From: Geminicoccaceae bacterium
GTDB lineage: Bacteria; Pseudomonadota; Alphaproteobacteria; Geminicoccales; Geminicoccaceae
NCBI GenBank assembly: GCA_025062095.1
Contig: JANXAZ010000004.1
Coordinates: 57,231 to 121,230 of the forward strand
Length of the DNA stretch: 64,000 nt
Direction of reading: 5' to 3'
Every line of letters begins with the position of its first letter. Within the stretch, counting starts at the first letter, position 1. The notes below the pieces were generated by a model. That model worked only from the letters and a program-made list of their open reading frames with translations, searched no databases and had not been told where the DNA came from. This document shows positions 29,054 through 37,099 of this stretch, piece after piece. Made by a program: the position numbers and the translations under genes.

Positions 29054-30192
29054 GCCGCCCGCCTCGCGGCGATCCGGCCGATCCGGAGGTAGATCGCGGC
29101 GAGCCGGCTCGCGAGCTTCTCCCAGTCGAAGCGCGCGCGCACGAGTTCCGCGGCGCGGCGGGCGCGCGCCTGCGCTTCGTCCGGGCGAGCGAGGACCGCT
29201 TGGAGCCCGGCTGCGAGCGCCTCGACCGTGGGTTCGACGACGAGCACCGGTGGATCGGACCCGAGCTCGGGGACGAGGCCGGTGGGTGTCGTCACGACGG
29301 GAGTGCCGGCGGCCATCGCCTCGAGAAGCGTCAAGGGACCGCTTTCGTAATCGGCGGGATTGACCGCCACAGCGGAGCGCGCGAGCCAATCGCGCACACC
29401 GTGGCGATCGACGAAACCTTCGAATCGCACGCGCGCGGCGATGCCGAGCCGATGCGCGCGTGCCCGCAGATCCCGTTCGAGCGGTCCTTCCCCGAGCAAG
29501 ACGAGGGCTCGCGCGCGCTCGGGCGGCAGGCGGGCGAAGGCTTCGAGGAGCCGGAACAGACCTTTGCGCCAGGCGAGCCGCCCGACGAAGAGCACTACCG
29601 GTTCCCGCGGAAGCGACGGTGCCGCGCCGAAGAACGCGACATCGACGCCGTTGGGCAGAACGAGAGGCGAACCGTTGCGCAGCCGATACCGCGCCACGAG
29701 CTCGTCGCGTACGCCGGCGGAAACGGCCAGCGACACGTCCGCCCGGTCGAGCCAGAATTGCTCCAGGCGTCGACTGAAGAGGCGAGCGTAGACTTTACGC
29801 GCGAGCGGTTCGATCCCGCGTTCGCGGATCGCCGCGTTGTCGGTCAGCATGGGACTGTGGACCGTCAGGACGACGGGCAGAACGGTCCGCAAGCTCGGCA
29901 GAAGCGGCGAATGGACGTGCAGGATCTCGGCACCGTCGGCTCCCTCGTCGAGCCAGTGCTGGAGCGTGGCGCGAGCGCGCAGGTGCCGGATCGGCGGCGC
30001 GCCGGGCCAGCCGATCAGGCGCGCCGGAACACCCTCGATTTCGGCGAGGCCGGCCGGAGTGCCCTCGGGTGCGCGCCCGACCAGAAGCGGTTCGATGCCG
30101 TAGCGCCCGAGCCGACGTCCGAGCTCGACGAGATGGCGCCCGATGCCCTCGCGCGGTGGCAGGAGGTTGTTGGTGAGGAGCGCTACGCGCAC
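29050..30192 (-). CDS. GT4-family glycosyltransferase
   Basis: GT-B glycosyltransferase of 380 residues. The GTG at 30192 overlaps the upstream gene by ten bases and begins VRVALLTNNLLPPREGIGRH, the typical GT4 opening. The middle holds ILHVHSPLLPSL and NGVDVAFFGA, the donor domain has LFVGRLAWRKGLFRLLEAF, and the EX7E motif is PADYESGPLTLLEAMAAGTPVV. It is cytoplasmic and likely adds a sugar to the lipid-linked glycan built by this operon. Specificity is unknown. Confidence 0.9.
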   Translation of the reverse strand: MRVALLTNNLLPPREGIGRHLVELGRRLGRYGIEPLLVGRAPEGTPAGLAEIEGVPARLIGWPGAPPIRHLRARATLQHWLDEGADGAEILHVHSPLLPSLRTVLPVVLTVHSPMLTDNAAIRERGIEPLARKVYARLFSRRLEQFWLDRADVSLAVSAGVRDELVARYRLRNGSPLVLPNGVDVAFFGAAPSLPREPVVLFVGRLAWRKGLFRLLEAFARLPPERARALVLLGEGPLERDLRARAHRLGIAARVRFEGFVDRHGVRDWLARSAVAVNPADYESGPLTLLEAMAAGTPVVTTPTGLVPELGSDPPVLVVEPTVEALAAGLQAVLARPDEAQARARRAAELVRARFDWEKLASRLAAIYLRIGRIAARRAA

Positions 30193-31178
30193 GGCGAGAG
30201 ATCCCGTGTCGCGCGAGCCCGCACGGCGCGGCGTACGAGCTCGTGCCCCTGGCCGAGCCAGAAGAAATCTTGAGACGAAAAGGCGCGCGCGAACGTCGAG
30301 GGCAGGTGGTAGGCGAGCCGACCGGTGCGGTAACCCAAATAGCGGACGAGCGTGTCGAGCAACGCCCACGGCAGAAGGAGCGGTGTACGCCCGCCGATCT
30401 CGCGCAAGAGGGCGCGAAGATAGGCGAGACCGCGGCGCTCGTCGGGACCGAAGGCGAGCAACAGATGCCGCCAGGCCTCGCGAGTCCAGCCGATGTCGAA
30501 CTGACGGCGGAAATCGTCGAGCAAGCGAGTAGGATGGCCGTGCTCGACGACCGCTTCGGCGACGTAGGCGACTTTCTCGCCGCGCGCGAGCAGTTCGCAA
30601 AGCGCGATCGTTTCCTCGCTCACCAGGGTCGCCTTGAATCCGCCGATGCGGTCGAGCGCGACATTGGACCAGGCGGCACAGGCGTTCGAGCAATAAGCCA
30701 CGGCGGCACCGAGCCGTGCGGCGTCCTCGAGCCCGCGGATCTCGCTCGTCGGGGGGAAGGCGAAGGCGCGGCCGAAGCGGGCGAGGGGATCGGCGCCTTC
30801 GCCCGCCACCTGGCGCGCGTAGGCGACCGCGGCGCGGCCGGATGCGATCGGCTCGACCAGGAGATCGATGACCTCCGGCCCGCGCATGACGCAGTCTGGC
30901 GTGAGCATGAGGACGACGTCGACACCCAGACGCTTGCGCGCCGCCTCGCGCGTGAGCCCGTGGTTGAAGCTCGCGCGCGGCACGACCCAGGTCTCGCATC
31001 CCAGCCCGTGCGCCAGTTCGACGGTGCCGTCCTGCGAGGAGGAATTCACGACGAGCACGCGCGGCCGGCGCGGCGAGCGCAGCACGGGTGCGAGGCAACG
31101 TTCGAGCAAGGCGCGGGCCCGCCAAGTGACGACGATCACACCGATCGACGGGCTCGCCCGGTTCCTCCGTGCGCTCAT
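30183..31178 (-). CDS. GT2-family glycosyltransferase (rhamnosyltransferase-like)
   Basis: GT-A fold glycosyltransferase of 331 residues. It opens with IGVIVVTWRARALLERCLAPVL and VLVVNSSSQDGTVELAHGLG, the UDP/dTDP-sugar binding half. MLTPDCVM stands in for the DxD-type metal motif of related enzymes. Conserved rhamnosyltransferase-like features include RASFNHGLTREAARKR and the later SEETIALCELLARGEKVAYV. A hydrophobic stretch near residues 265-285 may tether it to the membrane. It lies 43 bases after the SDR gene, the largest gap inside the sugar operon. A deoxyhexose donor would fit the upstream enzymes but is inference. Confidence 0.85.
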   Translation of the reverse strand: MSARRNRASPSIGVIVVTWRARALLERCLAPVLRSPRRPRVLVVNSSSQDGTVELAHGLGCETWVVPRASFNHGLTREAARKRLGVDVVLMLTPDCVMRGPEVIDLLVEPIASGRAAVAYARQVAGEGADPLARFGRAFAFPPTSEIRGLEDAARLGAAVAYCSNACAAWSNVALDRIGGFKATLVSEETIALCELLARGEKVAYVAEAVVEHGHPTRLLDDFRRQFDIGWTREAWRHLLLAFGPDERRGLAYLRALLREIGGRTPLLLPWALLDTLVRYLGYRTGRLAYHLPSTFARAFSSQDFFWLGQGHELVRRAVRARATRDLSPCA

Positions 31179-31221
31179 CTCGGGATTCCTCGCCCCGTTC
31201 CGTCGTTTCGACGCGGGACCG

Positions 31222-32229
31222 TCAGGCGGCCGTCGCCAGCGCCGACGTCACCGCACCGCAGGCTCGCGCGACGAGCGCGCAGGTTTCGCGGGCGTCGAGC
31301 GGTCTTTGGATGCTGCGTGCGAAGGCGTTCCAGAACGCCTCCGGGTCCCAGGCGGGAACCAAGGCGCAGAGGTCGTGCAGCCCCGTCCGGACCGTCGGCT
31401 CCTCGCTCGGCTCGGGCGGTTCGGCTTCGCGAACGGTGCAACGCACCGAAAGCCGAGGACCGATCGCAGCCGAGAGCCGACGGGCGAAGGCCCGCACCGG
31501 TTCGGGCCACAGGCTGGGGACGAGGTGGACCCGGTGGCCGTGCTCGAGAAGAGCGAGCGCCGCCCGGGCATAAGCAGCGGCGAGCCCGTCGATGGCGAGG
31601 AAATCGCGCACGAGCCGCGGCCGGCGCAGAACCGCCGCCTCGCCCCGCCGCCACGCGGCGAGCAAATCCGGCACGAGGCCGGTCGGCTTGTCGAACGGGC
31701 CCACGGGATGCGCGACGACGAACTTGCCGAGGGCGAGGTTTCGACGCTCGACGGCGAAGCGCAGGACCTGCCACGTCAGGGTCTTGGCGAGGCCGTAGGG
31801 GTTGACCGCGCGCAACGGTGCGGCTCCCCGCCCTTCCTCGGCCTCGAAGACCGAGCCCGTGACGAGGACCGCACGACCGCCCGCTCCTGCGAAGCGATCG
31901 AGCAGACGGTCGATGCCCGCCGTGGTCCGCGCGACGGCGCCGAGGACGTCGAAACCCGCGGCGCGATGCGCACCCACCTCGGCTCCGTGCAGACACAGAA
32001 GCCGGGGACGCTCGCGGGCGAGGGCATCGCGGACCGGTTCGCTGTCGAGGGCGGGTGCACGGAGAAGAGCGACGCGTCCCTCGAGCAGGGCGAGGCGCGC
32101 TTGCGCCTCGGGTGGATAGTCGGTGCGCGCCCGCCGGTGGACGCCGGTGACGGCGAAGCCGCGCGCCACGAGGGCGAGAGCGAACCACGCACCGGTGAAC
32201 GAGGAGACACCGGTCACGAGAGCGCGCAC
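31222..32229 (-). CDS. NAD(P)-dependent SDR-family sugar reductase/epimerase
   Basis: Extended short-chain dehydrogenase of 335 residues. The GTG at 32229 gives the Rossmann start VRALVTGVSSFTGAWFALAL (GxxxxxG pattern) and the catalytic Tyr-Lys pair is in NPYGLAKTLTWQ. LVTGSVFEAEEG supplies the serine strand. It follows the RmlC-type gene with a 16-base overlap. In this setting the likely role is reducing the 4-keto group of a CDP-4-keto-6-deoxyhexose to the finished nucleotide sugar, as RmlD or fucose synthase do for other sugars. That step is inferred from context. Confidence 0.8.
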   Translation of the reverse strand: MRALVTGVSSFTGAWFALALVARGFAVTGVHRRARTDYPPEAQARLALLEGRVALLRAPALDSEPVRDALARERPRLLCLHGAEVGAHRAAGFDVLGAVARTTAGIDRLLDRFAGAGGRAVLVTGSVFEAEEGRGAAPLRAVNPYGLAKTLTWQVLRFAVERRNLALGKFVVAHPVGPFDKPTGLVPDLLAAWRRGEAAVLRRPRLVRDFLAIDGLAAAYARAALALLEHGHRVHLVPSLWPEPVRAFARRLSAAIGPRLSVRCTVREAEPPEPSEEPTVRTGLHDLCALVPAWDPEAFWNAFARSIQRPLDARETCALVARACGAVTSALATAA

Positions 32230-32795
32230 GGAGCGTTCTCCCGGCGATCGACATTCAAGTGGTAGGAAGGATCGAAATCGGGATGGGCGCGGTCGCGCGG
32301 GCTCACGAGCGAAGGCGGAAAAGGCCAGGCGATCGCGAAGTTGGGATCGTTCCAGCGCACGCCCCGCTCGCGACGGGGATCGTACGCCGCCGAGACGAAG
32401 TAGAGGACGAGCGCGTCCGGCTCGAGGGTGAGAAAGCCGTGCGCGCAGCCGGGCGGAACGAGGATCGCCCGATGGTTGTGGACGGAGAGCTCGTATCCGA
32501 CCCAACGGCCGAAAGTCGGCGAGCGGGGTCTGAGATCCAGGACGCAGTCCCACACCGCGCCCGAGAGGCACCGCACGAGCTTGGTCTCGGCCGAGGGCGG
32601 GAGTTGATAGTGAAGCCCCCTGAGCGTGCCGGGGCGGGGGCTCGCCGAGACGTTCGCCTGGACGATCGGGAAGTCGACGCCGAGCCCGGCGAGGCCGTCG
32701 CGACAGTAAGCACGCGCGAAAAAGCCGCGCTCGTCGCGGGAAATCGGGAGTTCGAGGATCCGGACACCCGGAAGGGGCTCGTCGAGGACTCTCAT
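32214..32795 (-). CDS. rfbC: RmlC/RfbC-type nucleotide-sugar 3,5-epimerase
   Basis: Cupin-fold epimerase of 193 residues, close to the ~180 of dTDP-4-dehydrorhamnose 3,5-epimerase. Motifs seen are ELPISRDERGFFARAYC, the catalytic-base segment RGLHYQLPPSAETKLVRC, FGRWVGYELS, and VPPGCAHGFLTLE with GVRWNDPN near the end. The family acts on dTDP sugars, but here the gene sits between a CDP-glucose pathway and an SDR reductase and there is no rmlA or rmlB. A CDP-4-keto-6-deoxyglucose substrate is therefore more likely. It overlaps rfbF by four bases. Confidence 0.88.
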   Translation of the reverse strand: MRVLDEPLPGVRILELPISRDERGFFARAYCRDGLAGLGVDFPIVQANVSASPRPGTLRGLHYQLPPSAETKLVRCLSGAVWDCVLDLRPRSPTFGRWVGYELSVHNHRAILVPPGCAHGFLTLEPDALVLYFVSAAYDPRRERGVRWNDPNFAIAWPFPPSLVSPRDRAHPDFDPSYHLNVDRRENAPCALS

Positions 32796-33607
32796 CGGCC
32801 GGCCTCCGGTCCGCGCCAGGGGGCGGCTCCGGACTCCCACAACGCGTGCATGCGATCGCGGTCTTTGAGGGTGTCCATCGCCGACCAGAAACCGTGGTGG
32901 TAGAAGGGCTTGAGCTCGCGTTCGGCGATCAGGCGGCGCAGCGGTTCGCCTTCGAGAACGCAGTCGTCGTCGGTCGAGAGGTACTCGAGAAACCGCCGGC
33001 GGAAGAAAAAGAATCCCCCGTTCGCCCAGGTATCCGCGAGAACGGGTTTCTCGACGAAGTCGACCGCTTCGTCTTCGCGAAGCGCGAAGTGACCGAAAGG
33101 CGAGACCGGATGGATCGCGAGGACCGTACCGATCCGGCCGTGGTCGAGGTGGAAGGCGAATTCGGCCGCGAGGTCGACGTCGGTGAGGCCGTCCCCGTAG
33201 GTGACGGCGAAATGCTCCGATTCTCCGAGATAGCGGGCCGCGGCCCGCGCGATGCGGGCACCGGTCATCGCCCGTGGCCCGGTGTGCGCGACGGTGACCT
33301 CCCAGTCCGGGGTGGCACCGCTCTGATGGAACACGATCTGTCCGGTGCGGGTCTCGATCGTGAAATCCTCGGTGAGTCCCCGAAAGTCGAGGAAGAAGCG
33401 GACGATCACCTCCGAGCGCCAGCCCGTGCACAGAATGAATCGACGAAAGCCGAAACGCGCGTACCGATCCATGATGTGCACGAGGATCGGTCGGTCGCCG
33501 ATCTCGACCATCGGCTTGGGGGTCGTGCGACAGGTCTCGCCGAGGCGCGTGCCCCGCCCGCCGCAGAGCAAAAAGACGGGAACCTCAGCCGGACGCGGAC
33601 AGGCCAT
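32792..33607 (-). CDS. rfbF: glucose-1-phosphate cytidylyltransferase
   Basis: Makes CDP-glucose from CTP and glucose-1-phosphate, the entry step for CDP-linked deoxysugars. It has 271 residues, normal for RfbF/DdhA. The nucleotidyl-transferase signature is LLCGGRGTRLGE, then TPKPMVEIGDRPILVHIM, the acidic metal site TYGDGLTDVDL, and KPFYHHGFWSAMDTLKDR near the C-terminus, which is characteristic of the CTP-specific group. The ATG at 33607 has GAGG upstream and lies 23 bases inside the end of rfbG. Confidence 0.95.
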   Translation of the reverse strand: MACPRPAEVPVFLLCGGRGTRLGETCRTTPKPMVEIGDRPILVHIMDRYARFGFRRFILCTGWRSEVIVRFFLDFRGLTEDFTIETRTGQIVFHQSGATPDWEVTVAHTGPRAMTGARIARAAARYLGESEHFAVTYGDGLTDVDLAAEFAFHLDHGRIGTVLAIHPVSPFGHFALREDEAVDFVEKPVLADTWANGGFFFFRRRFLEYLSTDDDCVLEGEPLRRLIAERELKPFYHHGFWSAMDTLKDRDRMHALWESGAAPWRGPEAGR

Positions 33608-34715
33608 GGTGAACCTCCGGCTCGGCCGGGGCAGGAGCGCGCGGCGGACGCACCGAAGTCTCGGCCATGCGCAGCCGGTAGCGGCGGATCTGATCGAAGA
33701 GCCAATCCGCTTTGCCGGTCTCGAGCAGCTCGCGGTAGCCCTCCACGGTCCATTCGACCGCTTCCGCGGTCGAGAGCCGAGGCTTCCAGCCGAGCCGGCG
33801 GCGCGCGCGCTCGTTGCACAGGCGCTGGAGCGCCGGCTCCGGAGGAATCGGTCCTTGGGCGACCTGCCATCGCCCGACCCCGAGCCTTCGCGAGACCGCG
33901 GCGGCGATCTCGGCCACCGTCCACTCCCCGCCGGGATCGGGGCCGAAGTTCCAGGCCGAGGCGTACTGCTGGGGGTCGCGGGCGAGGGCTTGGGCGAGCA
34001 GGAGGTAACCCGAAAGGGCGTCCAAGACGTGCTGCCAGGGTCGGATCGCACCCGGCCGCCGCAGCACGGGGGGAGTGCCGGCGACGAAAGCCCGGACGAG
34101 ATCGGGGATCAGCCGATGCGCGGACCAATCGCCACCGCCGATGACGTTGCCCGCGCGCGCGGTGGCGACCCCGATACCCTCGCGCGCGGAGAGAAACGCG
34201 CTGCGCCAGGCGTGGGTGACGATCTCGGCGCAAGCCTTGCTCGCGGCGTACGGTTCGTCGCCTCCCAGGGGATCGGTCTCGCGGCAGGCGTGAAAAGGTT
34301 CGCGGTAGCATTTGTCGCTCGTGACCACGACCACCGCGCGCACGGAAGGGGTCCGGCGGATCGCCTCGAGCAGGTTGAGCGTGCCGAGGAGATTGGTTTC
34401 CAGGGTGTCGACGGGATCCGCGAGCGCGTGGAAGACGATCGGGCGCGCCGCGAGATGGAACACGAGTTCCGGCTCCGCCCGGCGCAGGGCATCGGCGAGG
34501 GCTTCGCGGTCGCGGACGTCGCCTTCCGTGGCGCGCAGTCTTCCCGCGAGGCCGGCGAGTTCGAGAAGCGCGGGTGACCAGCGCGGCGCGTGTCCGAAGC
34601 CGGTCACCTCGGCGCCGAGCTCGGCGAGCCAGATCACGAGCCAGCTGCCTTTGAACCCGGCGTGCCCGGTGACGAACACCCGCCGCCCACGCCAGAAGCT
34701 CGCATCGAGCTGCAT
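33585..34715 (-). CDS. rfbG: CDP-glucose 4,6-dehydratase
   Basis: Converts CDP-glucose to CDP-4-keto-6-deoxyglucose using tightly bound NAD. It has 376 residues. VFVTGHAGFKGSWLVIWL is the diagnostic CDP-glucose dehydratase Rossmann start. VTSDKCYRE and the catalytic YAASKACAE follow, then RAGNVIGGGDWS and RPGAIRPWQHVLDALSGY. It is the first gene of the ten-gene sugar operon and is preceded by an AT-richer spacer that should hold the promoter. The last ~25 residues are Pro/Ala-rich and non-conserved. Confidence 0.96.
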   Translation of the reverse strand: MQLDASFWRGRRVFVTGHAGFKGSWLVIWLAELGAEVTGFGHAPRWSPALLELAGLAGRLRATEGDVRDREALADALRRAEPELVFHLAARPIVFHALADPVDTLETNLLGTLNLLEAIRRTPSVRAVVVVTSDKCYREPFHACRETDPLGGDEPYAASKACAEIVTHAWRSAFLSAREGIGVATARAGNVIGGGDWSAHRLIPDLVRAFVAGTPPVLRRPGAIRPWQHVLDALSGYLLLAQALARDPQQYASAWNFGPDPGGEWTVAEIAAAVSRRLGVGRWQVAQGPIPPEPALQRLCNERARRRLGWKPRLSTAEAVEWTVEGYRELLETGKADWLFDQIRRYRLRMAETSVRPPRAPAPAEPEVHHGLSASG

Positions 34716-34751
34716 CGCCCCTCCGCCTCGGTGCGGCAGTCGAGAGGGAAT

Positions 34752-34777
34752 CTAGCGCGATTCTACCAATACGCTAG
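34752..34777. promoter_or_regulatory. inverted repeat in the leader of the polysaccharide operon
   Basis: CTAGCG at 34752-34757 is repeated in inverted form as CGCTAG at 34772-34777, with 14 bases between. It lies 37-62 bases upstream of the rfbG ATG (minus strand) in the only AT-richer spacer of the area (34716-34852). CTAG is generally rare in proteobacterial DNA, which makes the paired sites stand out. It could be an operator. There is no direct evidence for a binding protein. Confidence 0.35.
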
Positions 34778-34852
34778 TGATCTTTCTCATAAAAACGCAA
34801 AAGGCGAAACGGCGGACGCGAAGCGGTTCGGCGGCGACCGGGCGACGAACGC

Positions 34853-35704
34853 TCAGCGCGGCGGAAGGGAGAGCAGGTACTCGACGATCGCCTCGCGGTC
34901 GGCCTCGGGGAGCTTGGCGGTACCGTTGCGCACCACCTTGGCCATCTCGCCGCCCACGAAGTCGCCGTCGGGTTTGATGCCGATGAGAAGGAACGTCCGC
35001 AGATCGCCGCGGCTCCAGCCTCCGATGCCGCGGACGGGATCGCTCGTGATGTTGGGGATCGTCTCTTTGCCGAGCCGTCCGCCGGCGTAGGCCCGATCCC
35101 GGTCGAGGGCGCCCCAGATCGTGCGCGGCGTGTGACATTCCCCGCAATGGCCCGGACCTTCTACGAGATAGGCACCGCGGTTCCACGTTTCGCTGCGCGC
35201 GGGATCGGGTCGGAAAGGCGCGGGGTCGTGGAAGAGCCACTGCCAGAGATAAAGCCCCCAGCGGAGGTTGTAGGGAAAGGAGAGCTCGTGCGCTCGGTTC
35301 GGCCGGCGGACGGGAGGAACGGTGCGCAGATAGGCTTCCAGGGCGCCCAGGTCGGCGTCGCTCATCCGAGCGTAGGAGGTGTAGGGGAAGGCCGGATAAT
35401 AAGGACTGCCGTCGGGCGCCTTCCCGAACCGCATGGCGCGGAGGAAGTCCTCGCGCGTCCACCGCCCGATGCCGGTTTCGGGATCCGGGGTGATGTTCGG
35501 TGCGTAGAACGTGCCGAACGGCGTGACGAGAGGATCGCCCCCCGCGAGGAGCGGGCCGTCTTTGGCGGTGTGACAGTTCGTGCAGCCGCCGATGTGGAAG
35601 AGGAGTTCGCCTCGGGCGAGCTCCTCGGGGGTCGCGCCGGCCGCCGCGGCGGTCAGGAGAACCCCGACCAACCCCGACAGGACCGCGCGCGACGCCCCGA
35701 GCAC
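34853..35704 (-). CDS. exported diheme c-type cytochrome
   Basis: Periplasmic or membrane-anchored electron carrier of 283 residues with a signal peptide (residues 1-24). Two haem-binding sites are seen: CTNCH (41-45) and CGECH (about 185-190). Each is followed by a plausible methionine axial-ligand region in a cytochrome-c fold, with PNITPDPETGIGRWT and the repeat-like PNITSDPVRGIGGWS after them. This layout resembles the cytochrome subunits of membrane alcohol/aldehyde dehydrogenases and related diheme cytochromes. No dehydrogenase partner is adjacent. It follows the cytochrome c'-like gene by four bases and probably shares its transcript. Confidence 0.9.
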   Translation of the reverse strand: MLGASRAVLSGLVGVLLTAAAAGATPEELARGELLFHIGGCTNCHTAKDGPLLAGGDPLVTPFGTFYAPNITPDPETGIGRWTREDFLRAMRFGKAPDGSPYYPAFPYTSYARMSDADLGALEAYLRTVPPVRRPNRAHELSFPYNLRWGLYLWQWLFHDPAPFRPDPARSETWNRGAYLVEGPGHCGECHTPRTIWGALDRDRAYAGGRLGKETIPNITSDPVRGIGGWSRGDLRTFLLIGIKPDGDFVGGEMAKVVRNGTAKLPEADREAIVEYLLSLPPR

Positions 35705-35708
35705 GGGC

Positions 35709-36158
35709 TCACTTCTCCGGTCGACGATAGGGCTGGTGGCAGCCGCCGCACCCTTCTTGACCGAGCTTGCCGAAGGCCTGGACGGTCGCGGTCTGATCTC
35801 CGCTCTTGGCAGCCGCGAGAAGGACGCGTGCGAGTTCGGTCGCGTTCCTCGCCTTGACCTGAAAGTCGGGGAAGTTCAACCAGATTTCGGGGAGTGCCCG
35901 CGTCTCGCCTTTGTCGCTGCCCTCGGGGAACCAGGTCGGGATCTGCGGCAACTTGCTCACGAGATATTCGGCGTGCCCGGCGACATCCGCGAGCGTGCCA
36001 CCTTTCTTGTCGATGATGGTATCCTTGATCGCACCCATTCTTTTGCCGAATTCTTTGAATTCGGCCTGTCGCGCCTTGATCACGTCTTGAGCGTTGGCCG
36101 CCTGGGCCAGGAGGAGCCCCCCGACCCCGACCAGAAGACGCATCGTCCGTCCTGCCAT
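35709..36158 (-). CDS. cytochrome c'/c556-like monohaem protein
   Basis: Small exported protein of 149 residues; the ATG at 36158 or the one at 36143 may be the start. A signal peptide ends near AANAQ. The rest is mostly helical, and the single haem site CGGCH lies close to the C-terminus (EGCGGCHQPYRR), the arrangement of class II cytochromes c (c' and c556), which form four-helix bundles. EFKEFGKRMGAIKD in the first helix holds the candidate axial Met or ligand region. It pairs with the downstream diheme cytochrome. The role could be electron transfer or NO binding; sequence does not decide. Confidence 0.9.
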   Translation of the reverse strand: MAGRTMRLLVGVGGLLLAQAANAQDVIKARQAEFKEFGKRMGAIKDTIIDKKGGTLADVAGHAEYLVSKLPQIPTWFPEGSDKGETRALPEIWLNFPDFQVKARNATELARVLLAAAKSGDQTATVQAFGKLGQEGCGGCHQPYRRPEK

Positions 36159-36292
36159 GGCCTCGCTACCCTCCCTCCGCACACGGGACGCCGTCCACCA
36201 CCGCCTCGTTCGAACAGGGACGATGGTATCGGGGAAAATGGCCGGAGCGCTGGAAGCCCGGAACGCGCCGAAAAGGAAACAGACCGGAACCG

Positions 36293-37099
36293 ATGGAGAA
36301 ACAGATTTCCTCCCTCCGCGCTCTCTTGTTCGACAAGGACGGCACGCTCGTCGACCTCCGCGCCACCTGGGTCCCGCGCTACCACGCCGCCGCCCGCGCA
36401 CTCGCCCGGAGCGCCGCTCTTTCCGAGAGCTTCGCCTTCGAACTCCTCCGTCGGCTGGGCTGGGATCCCGCCACCGGCCGCCTCGACGGGACCAGTCCGC
36501 TTCTGTGGGCGACGAGCCGCGCCATCGCCGAGCATTGGGCGGCGCAGCCCGAGTTCCGGGCTTCCGAACGCGGGCGCGAAGAGCTCGTCGCGCTCGCCCT
36601 TTCTCGCCTCGAAGACGACGAGCGGTTCCCGCCGCGGCCGCTCGGCGACGTGCAGACGCTCTTCGCGCGGCTCGAGGCCCGCGGCTTCAGGCTCGGTCTC
36701 GCGAGCATGGATCGCGAGGCCTCGGTCCGCCGCGCGGCCGAGCGGCTGGGCATCGCCGGTCGGCTCGCGTTCGTCGCGGGCTGCGATTCGGGGTTCGGGA
36801 CCAAGCCCGCACCGGGCATGGTGTTCGGGTTCTGTGCCGCGCTCGGACTGTCGCCGCGCGAGGTGGCGGTGATCGGTGACAGCCCGGCCGATCTCGCGAT
36901 GGGACGCGCCGCGGGCTGCGGACTCGTTCTCGCCGTGCGCAGTGGTGGGGCCGCGGTCGAGGATCTCGCGCCGCTCGCCGACCGAGTGCTGGAGACGGTT
37001 CACGAGCTCGAAGCGTTGTTCGAGCGATCTTCGGCGCGAGCCGGCGCCTCGTGCTCGCGCAGGCGCGGCAAGAGCTCGGCGAAATTGCACGGACGGTGA
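36293..37099 (+). CDS. HAD-superfamily phosphatase (Gph/phosphoglycolate-phosphatase-like)
   Basis: Haloacid-dehalogenase-fold hydrolase of 268 residues. Motif I is LFDKDGTLVD, motif II the serine in LGLASMDRE, motif III the lysine in FGTKPAPGMV, and motif IV is VIGDSPADLAMGRA. A helical cap domain occupies residues ~20-120. Phosphoglycolate phosphatase is the commonest assignment for such proteins but the substrate is not certain. The last ~30 residues (RSSARAGASCSRRRGK) are low in complexity and lie wholly over the convergent moaB gene, which they overlap by 100 bases, so this tail is probably recent or non-functional. Confidence 0.85.
   Translation: MEKQISSLRALLFDKDGTLVDLRATWVPRYHAAARALARSAALSESFAFELLRRLGWDPATGRLDGTSPLLWATSRAIAEHWAAQPEFRASERGREELVALALSRLEDDERFPPRPLGDVQTLFARLEARGFRLGLASMDREASVRRAAERLGIAGRLAFVAGCDSGFGTKPAPGMVFGFCAALGLSPREVAVIGDSPADLAMGRAAGCGLVLAVRSGGAAVEDLAPLADRVLETVHELEALFERSSARAGASCSRRRGKSSAKLHGR

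Noticed and set aside
29054..29389. Longer start for the transferase-kinase fusion
   Set aside because: The extension overlaps the upstream transferase and is Arg-rich noise; the ATGA junction at 29053 is the pattern of the operon.
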